From Aphelidium insulamus (lineage: Eukaryota; Aphelidiomycota; Aphelidea; Aphelidiaceae), in NCBI GenBank assembly GCA_036784855.1, contig JAZDSV010000004.1, forward strand, positions 248,001 to 312,000: DNA of 64,000 nucleotides. The letters are read 5' to 3'. The notes below the pieces were generated by a model, which did no database searches, was not told where the DNA came from, and saw only the letters and a list, made by a program, of their open reading frames with translations. Made by a program: the position numbers and the translations under genes. Shown one piece after another: positions 33,238 to 45,413 of this stretch. The stretch's first letter is position 1. Every line of letters begins with the position of its first letter.

Positions 33238-36200
33238 ATGTCCCTGCCACAGCACTCTGGCCCAGGCGGTGCACGAATGACGGCCGGTGCGACGCCGCCG
33301 CCACCGCTACCAACAGCGCTGTCACCACACTCCACTGCTTCCACCGCTGTCTCAAGCGCAATGGGAGACGGTGGCGACACTGTTCACAAGGCGCGCGCCC
33401 GTGCCAAATCACTCATGATGAAGTCGCCCAGTTCGCCGGCGTTCGTGGTGCAAGGCCGCCGAAACATGGCCTCTGCATCTGCAACTGGCGCGGGCGTCAT
33501 CCCCGCCGATCCACACCTGCAGCAGCTCAGCTTCCTGGCGGACACGCAGCTGGGCGCATCGCCCGTGAATTCCATATCGGCGCATCCATCTGCACACGCC
33601 AGCCGCGACAAGTCTCTGCCGAATTTGGAGGCAACGCGTCCCGGTGGCGGCAATGGTTCCTCGGCGTCTATTGCCAGTGGCGGCGGTGCTGGTGCCAATG
33701 TCAATTCGGGGCGGTCATCGTCGGCGCAGTACGCGCGGTCTCCACTGTCACAGGCCAATATCGCGGTGGCGGTCACGTCGGCCGCGGCGTCCAGCGGCGC
33801 CATCAACACCGGTGGTATGATGTCGTCCACCACTTCGGCGACGACACAGGCACCTCCGGGCACAAGCAGCGCCAAACTGAACGCACTCAGCCACGACTCG
33901 GTGGCGGCGGCGAGTGGCGGCGCGTCCACGCTGACGGCCGGGCAGACACAGCGCCAGTCCGCCACCATCACCCTGGCCAGCAATCGGTCACGGCTGCCCG
34001 CCATCGAGTCCTCGCGCAGCGTGATGATGAGCCCGGCACGATCTATTGCGTCGCAGAGCAACGGCGCAATGTCGGTTCTGCAGCAGCAAATGGAAGCGCC
34101 GCCTCCCGTGCCGCCGCTCCCCGCCGACATTGAGATGGTGATGCGCGAACAGCAGCAGCAGCAGCAACCGCAAGGCACCTCGATAATGCCGGAGCAACAA
34201 CAACAGCAGCAAGCACAACAGTCGCCGCCTCCACGGTCCGGCTCCTCGCGGTCCGTGGATCGGCTACGCGGCACCGTACGCCGCAGCATTGCCTCCACCA
34301 CCGCCGGATCTACCGTGGTGAAACCTGGAGCCGCTGCAGCTGCCGCAATGGGCGCTCTGACCGCGACTGGTGGCACGTCGAGTTCGGGCGCGGCGCCGGG
34401 ACAGTCGGCACTGCAGTATACGCCGCCCGGCGAGCAGACACCGCGCTCCGAGCCGCTGCAGGGCAACGTGCAGATCCAGTTCATCATTCACTACGTGTGC
34501 TTTGGCATACTGCTGCTGTCGGCATCCGTGTCCTGGGCGCCCGAGATCCACGCGGCTTGGGTCGCCATGTACGGCGCCACCGCCTTTGTCACCATACAGG
34601 CAACGCGGCTGGTGTTCCTGGTGGACCCGCGCTCCGCCTGGCCCTTCTACCTGACACACGTGCCGTACGCGCTGCTCTTCTACACGGCGCGAGACGCGCA
34701 CATCATGGTGTCGGCGCTGTGGTTCACCTCGCTGTTCACTGTGATGTTGCAGAGTGCCAATGGCCGCCTCAGTCGGCACATGTTTGCACTGGCCGTTCTG
34801 TCGGCCTTGGTGTACGCCGCCCATGCCGCCATCATCATGCGGCTGTTTGTGTGCGGCGGGGATGGCGCATTTCCCAGCGGCGGCCAGCTGTGCGCGCTGT
34901 ACGCCGTCACCGCGACTTCCCCCATTTACTGGCCGGACGAGTTGATGCTGGTCATGGCGCTTGTGGTACCGGTGGTGGGAACTGCCATGCTCACTCGCTT
35001 TATCAAGGCAAATGCCGCGCTGATGGTGGAGCACGAGCACCGACTGGCCACGCTCTACACTACCAACGTGGACCTGAAGCGGCAGATCCGCCGATTCCAG
35101 CGCTCCAACCAAGTGGACCTGGTGTCGCCCATACTGCGCGTGATCGCCACCTTGCGCGACATCCAGAGCCGCCCGAGTCTGGTCAGCGGCGACGGCGTCC
35201 AGGACATGATACAACAAGCGATTGCCATTCTTGCATCGAACGAACTGTTCACGCCTACGTTGGACAGCCAGGCCGTCGACCGCGACATGCACAACTGGCT
35301 GCAGAATGTGCTGCAGACACACTCGGCTTCCAAGTCGCAGAAGTCGCGCTCCACCAAGACCACTGTCACCACAGTGGCATCTGCGCACTCTGGACAAGCA
35401 GCAGCCGAGGAACAGCAGCGGGATCACGTGCATGAACCGCCCACCTCAGTGCAGACACTCCTGGACGGCATTGACGTGCTGGGGTTCAATGTGTTTGACG
35501 TGGAGCTGCTGGTCCCCGGCAAGACACTCCTCTACTCCACCATGGCCATACTGAAGCGCCAGGACTGTCTCGGCGGCCGGCTGCCGATTGACGTTGCCAA
35601 ACTGCGGCTGTGGCTGCGCAAAATCGAGTCGCTCTACCTGCCATCCAACCTGTACCACAATGCACTGCACGCCGCCGATGTCACGTACATGGTGCATCAT
35701 TTTCTGCGCTACCCGGCACTGGTAGGCAAGTTTGCTGCCGAGGAGGTGCTGGCGGCCGTGATGGCTGCTGCCACGCACGACCTGCGCCACCCCGGCTTCA
35801 ACAATGCGTTTCTGATAGCCACACGGCATCCGATAGCCATCCGGTACAATGATAACGCCGTGCTGGAACACTTTCATGCCGCATGCGCATTTGATGCGCT
35901 GCTGTCGGACGGGGGCGCTGCCAACTTCATGTGCCAGTTTCCGACCGATCTGTACAAGACTGTGCGCGAACTGGTCATCACGCTGATACTGGCCACCGAT
36001 ATGGCGGTGCACTTTGAGTGGATAGGCCGTTTCCGCAACAAACTAATCGGTACTGGGCTGGAGTGGGACAAACTGGCTGACCGGAAACTGGTGCTGGCAA
36101 TGTCTGTCAAGGCCGCTGACGTGGGCAACGCCGCCAAGCCCAACACACTGAGCGTATTTTGGTCGGAACTTATTCTGGAAGAGTTCTTTCGCCAGGGTGA

Positions 36201-36597
36201 CGAAGAGCGGCGCCGGGGTATGCCCATTAGTGCATTCATGAACCGCGAAATTGCCGACATTCCCAAATCACAAATGGTAAGCGTGGGCTTCTATAGATCT
36301 TCAAAAGAATATGGCTGACTATTTGCGCTGTAGGGGTTCATTGACTTTATCGTGATGCCGCTATACGAGCCGTGGATAAACTTCCTCGGCGACGGCGCCA
36401 CTCCGCTCATGGACAACATTCAGAACAACCGACAGAGCTGGCGGAAAAAGTCTGAACAGGGCGCCACCACGCTCACCGCAACCCTCAGTCGACCGCGCAT
36501 ACACGCCTCACATGCTTCTATGGCGGCGACTGAGACTGAAAAACCGCCCGGACGCCGTGTCTCCATTCAGCTGGACCACAGCTACATTAGGCAATAG
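33238..36597 (+). CDS. Polytopic membrane 3',5'-cyclic-nucleotide phosphodiesterase (class I)
   Basis: Exons 33238-36276 and 36334-36597 encode 1100 residues. Residues 1-410 are low-complexity Ser/Ala/Gly with Gln runs. Residues about 413-590 hold several hydrophobic segments consistent with five or six transmembrane helices, ending at a basic coiled-coil-like stretch (EHRLATLYTTNVDLKRQIRR). The C-terminal third is a class I HD phosphodiesterase: LYHNALHAADVTYMVHHFL, the metal-binding THDLRHPGFNN, then MSVKAADVGNAAKPN and QMGFIDFIVMPLYEPW. It should hydrolyse cAMP and/or cGMP at a membrane; substrate preference cannot be read from sequence. There is no retinal-binding lysine in the last hydrophobic segment, so this is not a rhodopsin-phosphodiesterase. 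Coding GC content is high, producing long antisense frames. Confidence 0.92.
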
Positions 36598-36644
36598 CAG
36601 CGTATACAGTAGATGGATTAAGCATATGTGTGCGTCTATATTTA

Positions 36645-38524
36645 TCATGGCAGCCGAGAGCGTATTAGCACGTAGAGAGACGGTGCGAGTAGTGCGGTGG
36701 CAACAGCGGTCATCCACTGACTGGGAGTGAACGCGGCATACCAGCGACGAAGCGAAGGCATCAGTGAGCCGCGAATTTGAGAACTCACCGCGGCTGGCAT
36801 TATACGGTCTAATATGGCAAGCAACCACGCCACGGTGAATGGTTTGCGCTGCTCTTCGAGCTCGTGCAGCATGCGAAACCGATCAACTGCATGCACCGAC
36901 TCTGTAATCCTGCCAAACGCATTGAACAGCCGCACAATTTCCGACCGGCGCAAATTGAAATGCGCGCCTGCTGCTGCACTGCCGCCCTTTGGTGCGTCGG
37001 TGAACGAGAACAGTATCTTTAGCGCTATCCCAATTCCCGATACTTGCAGCTTGCCCTGTAACGATTTATAATTGCCACAACAAAACCGAATGTGAACTCA
37101 CCCACAGCCGGCACTTCTCACACCCCACACAGTCCATTATGCGTGATATATTGCGGAAGTGCACCTTGAAATCCTCCTTCAGCGTCTCGCCGCCATTGTT
37201 AAACATGGCCGACTCGTCAAAAAATGGTGCGCTCTCATCAATAGCAAACAGCACATCGTGCAGCAAAGCCTGCGCCGCACACATCAGAACTTCAATGTAG
37301 GTGCATACATAATTACTATATATATACGTACGAACCTTACTGTGGAGATTTTCCAGCTTGTCGCCGGTACAAAATGTATAGGACTCGAGGAGCGGACGGA
37401 CTTTGTGCACAGCTTGTAGCAGAATCGAATACAAAAAGTACATATTGTCGACTCGCTCGGGGTAGGCACCCACTCTTTCATCAAAACACTGCAAGTTTGG
37501 CCCCTACATATCGTCAATTTCAATAAGTGCAATGGGACATAGAAGCACGAGCATACCCACTGGCCGGTGGCCTTGTCCAACCATTCATAACACAGATGTA
37601 CTGATATGGAGGCATGCAGTCCTGGAGGAGTGAGCGCAGGTATATAACTGCTAGCTAGACAGACTCACCAGACACCACACGGTAAAACGCCCGGCGCTCA
37701 ATGCAAGTGTCTTGCGCCAACGGCGGTGCAGCGAGTAACCGATTTTCGCTATTTCCAAATACAAACTTGAAACAATTTTGTTCATATATAGCGTGCCACA
37801 CACGCTGTGCAGATGCGCCGGCATACCCAGTGAACCGTTCCGGATTCTTCAACAGATCCACATACACTCCACCTGAACGATAAGTATCAACAGTACAATC
37901 TATATATATATATATATATATATATAGTAGGTGCCTGAAATGCTACATACCGTCTAGCCTGTCATCCTCGACGACACAGAAATCCTTGTCGGTAAAGTCA
38001 CACTTCTTGATGAAGGGAGAGTCGCGGGAAAAAGACGTGGACTCCAGTGCGCCCAGATTCTCGTCGTGCCACATCTGCTGGAGCAGTTCGGCCTGTACCA
38101 AATCACTACTGTACTGAAAAAGTGCACCATAGTCTATGTACATTCTCCACGGTCTCCACGGCACAGCCCTGCTCCACGCACATCCGCGGCTCCACCCAGA
38201 AAGGACAGTCCTTCTCCAAGTTCACCTGACAGAGAGTGCGTGTTAGCGTGTTAAACATACAGCCGCCAAGCGGTGCTACTACCTTGAAGTAGCGGAAAAA
38301 GTCCAGCTTGAGCAGCTGGGTGAGCGGCGGCAGAATCGCCGCATCCACCCGCTCCAGCACCTCATTGGTGGTGAGGGTGTCGCTGAGCGGTCCACTACGC
38401 TGCAGCAGTGTGTCGTTACGGGTAAGGTGTAAGAAAGTTGGAAAGGGAGCCTACATACCGCGCAGTAGGTGTCTGCGGCGACCGAGGCCGTGCAAATTGC
38501 CGCTGCGACAATTAATCCACGCAT
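36645..38524 (-). CDS. ERO1: ER oxidoreductin 1
   Basis: FAD-dependent ER oxidase that reoxidises protein disulfide isomerase. Exons 38524-38459, 38399-38283, 38225-about 38142, 38113-37951, 37872-37669, 37621-37557, 37503-37336, 37269-37102, 37055-36645 (about 481 residues). Signal peptide [17 protein letters not shown]. Family blocks: [19 protein letters not shown], the outer shuttle pair [19 protein letters not shown], the FAD-site GLHASISVH, and the inner active-site CVGCEKC. The exon 3/4 junction is ambiguous: introns of 28, 37 or 46 nt all keep the frame. The N-terminal cysteine cluster usual in Ero1 is reduced to one Cys (TYCARSG). Confidence 0.94.
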
Positions 38525-38589
38525 AGGCAATTGAGACGCAAGCTGAGACAGCGCTATTTGTGTCTCTGCGTTCTTAGTAAGAACTCTTA

Positions 38590-38597
38590 AATACATA

Positions 38598-38630
<33 letters not shown>

Positions 38631-38725
38631 CTATATACACACAACTATATACTATATATATAGTAGACTATTCTAATCTAAATATATATATCTATCTATA
38701 TATATATATATATATGTGTGTGTGT
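38590..38725. repeat. Compound (CA)n/(TA)n microsatellite
   Basis: Alternating CA and TA runs upstream of ERO1, in the interval to the next gene (38525-38764). No coding signal. Confidence 0.85.
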
Positions 38726-38764
38726 GCTTATGCACGATGCGCAAGTATCCAACTCGCTGCTTTA

Positions 38765-39157
38765 TCAGTGAAATGGTATGAAAATGAGGATTTTTATTAA
38801 TACCAAAGATAACTTTGAATAAACACAGTTTGGCCGACATGGTACGCAGCCGCGTGCCGTATCCAGTGTATCCGCTGCCTGGGTGGCTTCTTGACTATCC
38901 TGCAACTGCAAATGCTTCAGTGCACAAACGGGGCACCGGCACTCATCATACGAAGCGCATTCACAAAAGTCGCTCGGCAAAGTGGGCCTCCGCCGTACAA
39001 CAGTGCGACCGATGGTGGCGCCGGCTGGAGTTTGAGCAGCGAGCGGAGGAAGCAGCAGCCGCCACACTGCACCAGCTGCCTCCCAGTAATTCTCATCAAT
39101 AAAGTTGGTGCGTATGTCGTCTGATATGGCCACAGGTGAGCCATTCATGCCAAAGGT
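38765..39157 (-). CDS. Hypothetical open frame, possibly a 3' exon of the ASH-domain gene
   Basis: An open frame of 127 codons from its own ATG (MNGSPVAISDDIRTN), with a Cys-rich patch in the middle. Two readings are possible. It could be a small separate gene. It could also be the last exon of the ASH gene: donor GTATCC after position 39249 to acceptor after 39158 joins them in phase and bypasses the stop at 39225. I recognise no domain and cannot decide between these. Confidence 0.35.
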   Translation of the reverse strand, partial: TFGMNGSPVAISDDIRTNFIDENYWEAAGAVWRLLLPPLAAQTPAGATIGRTVVRRRPTLPSDFCECASYDECRCPVCALKHLQLQDSQEATQAADTLDTARGCVPCRPNCVYSKLSLVLIKILIFIPFH

Positions 39158-39224
39158 CTTGCATAACAGTCCACAAGTGTTACTATATGTTACAAGTTAA
39201 ACAGCTATGTTTTGTATTTCGTCG

Positions 39225-42200
39225 TCAGAGCAGCGCCACATTGGATACCGCGCGCTCAAATTCGTTTCCGTTCTCCACACCAAATAGACGGGTGTCTGCG
39301 TGTCCCACGCTCATACCGCTAACACGGATAGTGAGCTGTTCGGTTCTGACCGATTCATCATTGTCTTCGGTCACCTCCACAATGACTGTGGCCGCGATGC
39401 CATTATATACGCGCGGAATGTCGTCCGTGCAGACCAGCCTCACAGCAAAGTCTGTTGTATCCGTCACCGTGGCCGCGGCTGGAATAATCTGCACACAGTC
39501 GGGACACGTCCATCGCACAGTTCTGGCAGCCGATCCATTGTTGGTGACAGTGACTTCCTGCCGCTGTGAGGCACATCCAACCGGGAATATCCCACACATG
39601 ACGCGGTCACAATCAATCGTAATCGCAGCACTGCTTATGGGTGCTTCGGGGTATGTTGGCTGGTCATCCATTGACAAAGGTGCATTGCCTGCATCTTGAC
39701 TGCCCATGTCCTACAATCCAGAAACAGTTCAGCCACAGTAATTATAGCGGTTGAGATGAAATACATGCCGGGTGGGGTAGACCGCTCCATTCTAAATTTA
39801 GAATAGCTGTACCTGACATAGCAATTTCATCATCATAAGCGATATCAGTTCTTCCAAATGATATAGGAACGTTGACCGAGTAAGATGCAACAGCAATCGG
39901 TCGCACTACAAAGTCCACATTGACGCTTTGTCCGGATTGCAGGGTAAATTCACGTGGCGAAACTAGGTTTACAACTTCAAAGTCCATATTAAATGCGCAT
40001 AGCTGGTCGAGTTGGCTGGTGTCCATCCGGCAAATAAGCTCTCGGTCACCAGTGTTGCGGAGGGTCACCGTCTGTGTCGGATACTCCATCATCCCGATCG
40101 GAAGTGATTGCAAACGATGCAGTTCGGTCGGTACATGAAGGTACGGAGCACCGGGAGACAACGCAATTCCACTTAACCTTCCATAAACAGTGCGGCAATC
40201 GCGCTCTGGTCTGTGGCCATATATCAGCATCTGGAAGCGTGCCATATGGCAATTGGCGCAACGCCGCATGAACTGTGCCGTCACCACGCTACAATCGCCC
40301 GGTTGGATGACGCCAGCCTAATATATGCATTATTTTAGTTTTTACTAACAACATGTCCAACCTGTGGGCAAAATTTGAATTCACGAATCGAATCCGCAAT
40401 AGCATCTCGTCCGTCAGCCGGGTCGTATCCATCCGCCAGCAGCATGCCCATGTCGTCAAACAAGACAATTTTCCATCTCGCCTCGACCATTCCGTAATTC
40501 TCCAACGAGAGACTGACAGAATTCATGGTACCGACTGGCATGGGCCCAAAATCTAGCACACATTCCATCGCGTCGGCTTCCATCTCTGCAATCTGGATGA
40601 CGGATGTCGGGATACATCGCGCCACTGGTAGTTGCTTTTGTAAACTACGACATAACTGGGTGCCGGAGAACTGCGTCCATGCGACGTCGCGAGTCATACC
40701 CTCGGCACTCAAGTCAACTAGCCGCACAGCTGGCCGATGTACCGTCATTGAAATCTTGCATAATTCAACAACACCAAGAATTTTGGAGGACGGCGCGCAA
40801 TCACTTAAAATTTGCGCATTCAATCGGACCGTCAATGGCCCAGCACCGACAGCAAGTGGTTCTAATACTGGCTGAATATGCATACGGGTACCAGCCGGTA
40901 TTGTAAAATATGACGTGCCATCCACTTTCAGCGCAATTTGATCGGAATGCGAAAGATTCGGCGCCGCATCCGTTGTCACATCAACAGCCAAGCTGAACAG
41001 TATGGAGCACAAACCGCTGTTGACGACACATAGTTGAAGTGGCACCGCTTTTCCCATCGGCACGTTCCCAACGTCAGTAATCGAGGGTGTACAAATCATC
41101 GCCGTTTTAGTTACTGGCAACGTGATCATCAACGGGAGATGTTTCGCCTCCTTCTGCGAGACGTCCACGTAATCCCGAGAAACGCTGTCAATATGTGGCG
41201 TAATTTGACACGATAGAAAGAGTTTGAATATCCTGTCCAGCGAAGGAGTGCAGTGAATATTGATGTCGCATTCTTCGTGGCCATCAAGTATTCCTGATTC
41301 AGGTGTAACAGCAATTGCTATATCCGCCGTTTCTGTAGCAGACCACTAGACACTTCAACACGAGCCACAGCATAATAAGACGCATTTAAGTACCTTATAA
41401 GCCAGTGAATGGCTAGTGACATTCCGCAATACAACTTTGCGTACAACCAACGCGCCAATGCACACTGGCATGATAGAGATGTGGTTGTCGTCCGACAAAA
41501 CTAGCTTTGCGCGTGGAACCGCTACACTTCCGTGCAATCGAACTGAGTACTGTTGTGTTTCACCGCCGTTTCCAACACTGAGCCGAAGCGTTGCAGGTCC
41601 TCCCACTGTATCGTCTCTGGGCCGATAGCGAATGCCCACCAACTGTTTTTGGCCGGCCTCGATTAAACGGATCGCTGGTCCAGAAATAGCATATGAATTC
41701 AGTGCAGACTTGCTTTCCATCGACAGTGTTGCCATAATCGCGGACTTGGAACGATTGCGCAGGTAGGTCACAGCATCTGTGTGCTGCCCGATGACACAAT
41801 CACCCAAATCCAGCAGACGATGAGCGTTCGATCCAAAATGTACTTTAGAGATATCGAAGTAGTCGGCAGACGGTAGCGCCGCCGTTTTGGTAAATTTACC
41901 ATGGCATGACAATGATAACTCCCACGGTGCTTGATGCAGATCGTCACGCGCGAGCCCAATTTTTGTCGATGAAGTATACGCTGCCATGATGGACCAGTTC
42001 ATGCAAAACATATATGCCTCCGCATCCGCCGCCTGTATACCGGCTGTATTATGTCTCAGAGTAAATGTTTGCACCTGGCTGGCGTCCACTTCCACGCTCA
42101 TTGGCTCCACTTGTATGGGTGACCTTTCATCAGTTCAGTCAATAATTTACCGGAAGAGCACACCAGCATACAGTTCCTTGTCGGGGATCCATGTCAGCGT

Positions 42201-44667
42201 AATTTTGCTCTTTGTGCAGTTGCGAATTGTAACCGTCTGCACCGAGTCACTTTCGGAATCGGGCTTGAGCAGCAAAGTGCCGAAATCAACATCCGTTCGC
42301 GACATTTCAAACGAGGGATTGTCATTTCTGACTGGAATGGAATCTCCACCAGAACTTTTGCTTTTGCTCCATGAAACTACCCCTTCTGCGATGTGCACCT
42401 GACCACTGCGGCACATCTGCCCACGTAACATGAGGCATCATAACACAATAATGTAGTGATTCTTACCTCCTCAAGCAGTTCGGGGCCATAAATGTGCAAG
42501 TTGGTAGCTTTTCGTGCGTGATAACGATCCAGATGCACTGCTCGCATCTCGGGTGGCACCACATCCGCATCGACGCAGGTACCTATGCAGTCCACATTCT
42601 AACAGGTTAGAATAGGTCTGGCACATATACAAACAGGTCCGCACCATCGCAGGGCCGTTCAAAATTAAGCACAACAAAGAATGTTTGTAATTCAGCGCTC
42701 GCTTTGGCTGAAATGTGATGACGACTTTTGCAAAGCTATTAGAGCCGATGCGGCCACGTGGAGGTTCCACAGTGAAAGCGCCGCAAGTACAGGTAAACTG
42801 TAACCATTGTAAGCATTGATTATGTAGCGTCGACGCAGAGCATGTACATTACCTCAAACGCGGCCTCAAATTCGGATTCGTTTGTTAATGTCAATGCTCT
42901 ACGTGACGTCGAACCGGGATTCACCGAGCCAAAAGAGAGAGTTTGCGTATCAAGCTTCACCGCAGGCGCTATTACAACATCAATATATCCAGATACACCT
43001 ACAGCGACAAAATATGCAAACTCACCGCCGCCTGAAGCGATTAACCGCATTGCGGCCTTATTGCCACCAGACACAGCAACTGTAAATTCGGCGCAGTACT
43101 TTTTCGCGCGAAGCGGAGAAAACGTGACTGTTACTGCAAGCGATGCACCAGGCATTATAACCCTCGTCGCGTCACCAAAGTCAGTTGTAAACGCGTCGAT
43201 CGTCGTGTTGGAGGCGGCTGACAACGAAGATGAAGCAGACATGGTTACGTGCGCCCGCACAGGCGACACATTGGTAAGCGTCATGATCGCGGTTTTAACA
43301 CGGCCACACATCACAGGCTCGCTCTGCAGAGATTTGCCAGCAGCCGCAGTGTCCACGATTACGTGTGGAATGCACGCGTTGGCACGTACAGACACCGTCA
43401 TGGGAACTGTAGCCGCAGTGACAACCTTTGCTGTGGTTCCGTTTGGCACGGGGGACGACGGACCACCACTGAGCAAGCAGGTGGCGACAGCTTTTACTAC
43501 CGTCACCGACTGGACACTCAGAGTTAAATATCGTGGATGTACTATAACATTCTCTGCACTATACCTCTGGCTGTATGGACACGTCAATATTGCACACACC
43601 GCCTGGAGGCACGACTCCGCGACTCGGCTGGAACGACAGGGCGCACTGGGAGCCAGGCTTCTCCGCAACGCTCCACTCAAAGTAAGCATCACTGTTTCCT
43701 GCGGCACTGTCAACACAGACAACTATTACCCATAAAGAACATCCGTGCGTACCATGGTTCTTCAGCGGCAACTGCTTGGTGGACACTTGGCCGCACGGCA
43801 CGAACCCAAAGTCCAGCCCGTTGGTCATGTCGACGAAAACCCCGTAAGCGGCGTCGGCGTGTAACGGAATTAGCACCCGGTCACGCTCGGCGCTGCCGGC
43901 GTCTCCCACCAGCAGCTCAACGCTGGACACGGTCTCGCTCTGCAGCAGCACTGTGTAAACAGACACGTGTTGTGTATGTGAGTGATACCCGGCTTACAGT
44001 GGAATGGGATGCCGGCACCGGGGTGAACATGACACGCAGCGACGTCGACATGCCCGGACTGATGGAAAAGTGGCCGGCACTGTTCTTATTGCCGCCACCA
44101 CCACTGCCACCACCACTGCCACCATGCAAGTGCAGCACCTGGAATTGACGGTTGGCCGGCTGCTTGATGTCGACTTGCAGGGCACGCAAGCCGACATTGC
44201 GCAGTCGAAACGGCTGCACCAGCGCCGACGACGGGTCCTTGCGGTACCTGTGCGGCACTGTAAGCACCATGTGTGTGTGTGTGTGTGTGTGTGTGTCACT
44301 AGTCACTACTACCCAGCGCCGACAGCGGCGAAGCGAATTGCCGCCGGGTGGCGCAGCGACCCCGTTGTACTGTGCACCCGATGGGGTGGCGATGACGGTA
44401 CGGCCGCAGTAGCATGCTTGCCACTACTGCCAGACTGTGTGGCTGCTGCAAGTTCGGGCCCCACGATGGCGTCGGCGATGCTGTGCAGCGACTGTTTCTG
44501 ATGGCCGCCGGGACCTGCGGGCGGGCCCGTGCTCAGTGTGTGGTCAGCCATGCAGTGGCCTGCGTACCAGCTTTGGACGGCAGATCTGGGTGCGGTGGCG
44601 AGGCGCTCTGCCTTGGCTTGGCGTGCGTGGCGGAGACAGCCTCTGGACCTTTTGTGCGCGGCTGCAT
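39225..44667 (-). CDS. Large ASH/MSP-domain flagellar-associated protein (CFAP65/DLEC1/HYDIN class)
   Basis: Thirteen exons (44667-44568, 44514-44313, 44247-43998, 43939-43753, 43698-43565, 43509-42853, 42797-42645, 42598-42467, 42416-42164, 42109-41394, 41345-40362, 40317-39769, 39710-39225) sum exactly to 1600 residues. After a short disordered N-terminus the protein is a string of immunoglobulin-like ASH/MSP domains, recognised by repeats of the pattern 'F-G-V-P-G...L-x-N-x-G': LDFGFVPCGQVSTKQLPLKNHG, LSFGSVNPGSTSRRALTLTN, VDFGTLLLKPD...VTIRN, LDFGPMPVGTMNSVSLSLEN. No kinase, GTPase or membrane segment is seen. Proteins of this build sit in axonemal central-pair or basal-body structures; that is inference and the exact orthologue is unresolved. 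Intron 12 (39711-39768) uses donor GCATGT. Confidence 0.8.
44270..44296. repeat. (GT)n microsatellite in intron 2 of the ASH-domain gene
   Basis: An unbroken GT run (CA on the coding strand) inside the 65-nt intron 44248-44312, filling nearly half of it. Confidence 0.9.
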
Positions 44668-44668
<1 letters not shown>

Positions 44669-44706
<38 letters not shown>

Positions 44707-44762
44707 GCGTCTGTGCCTCTGTGTGTTTGCTACGCAATGTAATGGATGGATGGATGGATGGA
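44669..44762. repeat. (GT)n run and short (ATGG)n run upstream of the ASH-domain gene
   Basis: A GT run of about 36 bp ends right at the proposed ATG (44667, minus strand); a five-unit ATGG run follows at 44742-44762, all between the ASH gene and the BLOC1S1 stop. Confidence 0.85.
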
Positions 44763-44780
44763 CATGCACCGCCACGCGGT

Positions 44781-45413
44781 CTACTGAGGGGTGGCTTTAG
44801 CTGCTGCCTGCAGGGCCGTGTGGATACCGTGCACCTCTCTGTCAGCCGTGTCAGCCATGGCAGACCGTGTGAACGGCACGAACCTCTGCACGCACCCGGC
44901 CCAGCTCTGCACGTCGCCCAGGGACTGCCAGGTGTCAGGCACCCGAGCCATTACCGGCACCGGTCACACGTAAATACCTTGACCGCGTCATTGAGACGAG
45001 CCACCATCTCCATCCAGTGCCTGGTTCGTCAGCAAGTGTCCGTCAGAGGTGTGCGTGAGGGCACTTGCTGCGTCTGCGTCACGAACTGCACGCTTTGGGG
45101 TTGCAGACGCGTCTTTACCGCCGATTCCACCGCCTTCTCGCCCTTGAACACCGTGGCCACCCTGCAGCACACATCAGAATATATATCGAGGCTTGACCGG
45201 TGCTGGCGGCGCAGTGCTAGGCTTGGACGGCGTACCGCTCATTCAGCGCCACGGCACTGAGATCCGCGACATGTTCCAAAGCTTGCACGGCGGCCGCACG
45301 GCACTCGGCTGCAGGACGTTATCAATACGACGGCGACAAGCGGCGAAGAGACAGGCCCAACCTTTCGCGGACTCCGTGCGGTGCACGTGCTGTTCATACG
45401 CGCTACCGAGCAT
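44781..45413 (-). CDS. BLOC1S1: BLOC-1 complex subunit 1
   Basis: Small coiled-coil subunit shared by the BLOC-1/BORC lysosome-traffic complexes. Exons 45413-45362, 45308-45236, 45161-45069, 45020-44978, 44924-44781 give 134 residues (human about 125). The conserved helix QSVQFVTQTQHWMEMVARLNDAVK aligns without gaps to the family block, followed by LGDVQSWAGCVQ. Intron 3 (45021-45068) uses donor GCAAGT, and only this donor yields the ungapped helix. The C-terminal 45 residues are less conserved. Confidence 0.9.

Noticed and set aside
33384-35433. Very long antisense frames opposite the phosphodiesterase (367 and 389 codons)
   Set aside because: They mirror a GC-rich, low-complexity coding strand whose own frame encodes a conserved enzyme; the antisense translations are Cys/His/Arg-rich without any domain.
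33238-36276. Rhodopsin-phosphodiesterase fusion (hydrophobic helices followed by a phosphodiesterase)
   Set aside because: The last hydrophobic segment has no retinal-binding lysine, and the preceding helices lack rhodopsin signature residues.
42125-42151. A 27-nt intron in the ASH-domain gene
   Set aside because: It keeps the frame, but a 54-nt intron (42110-42163) also does and fits the local size norm.
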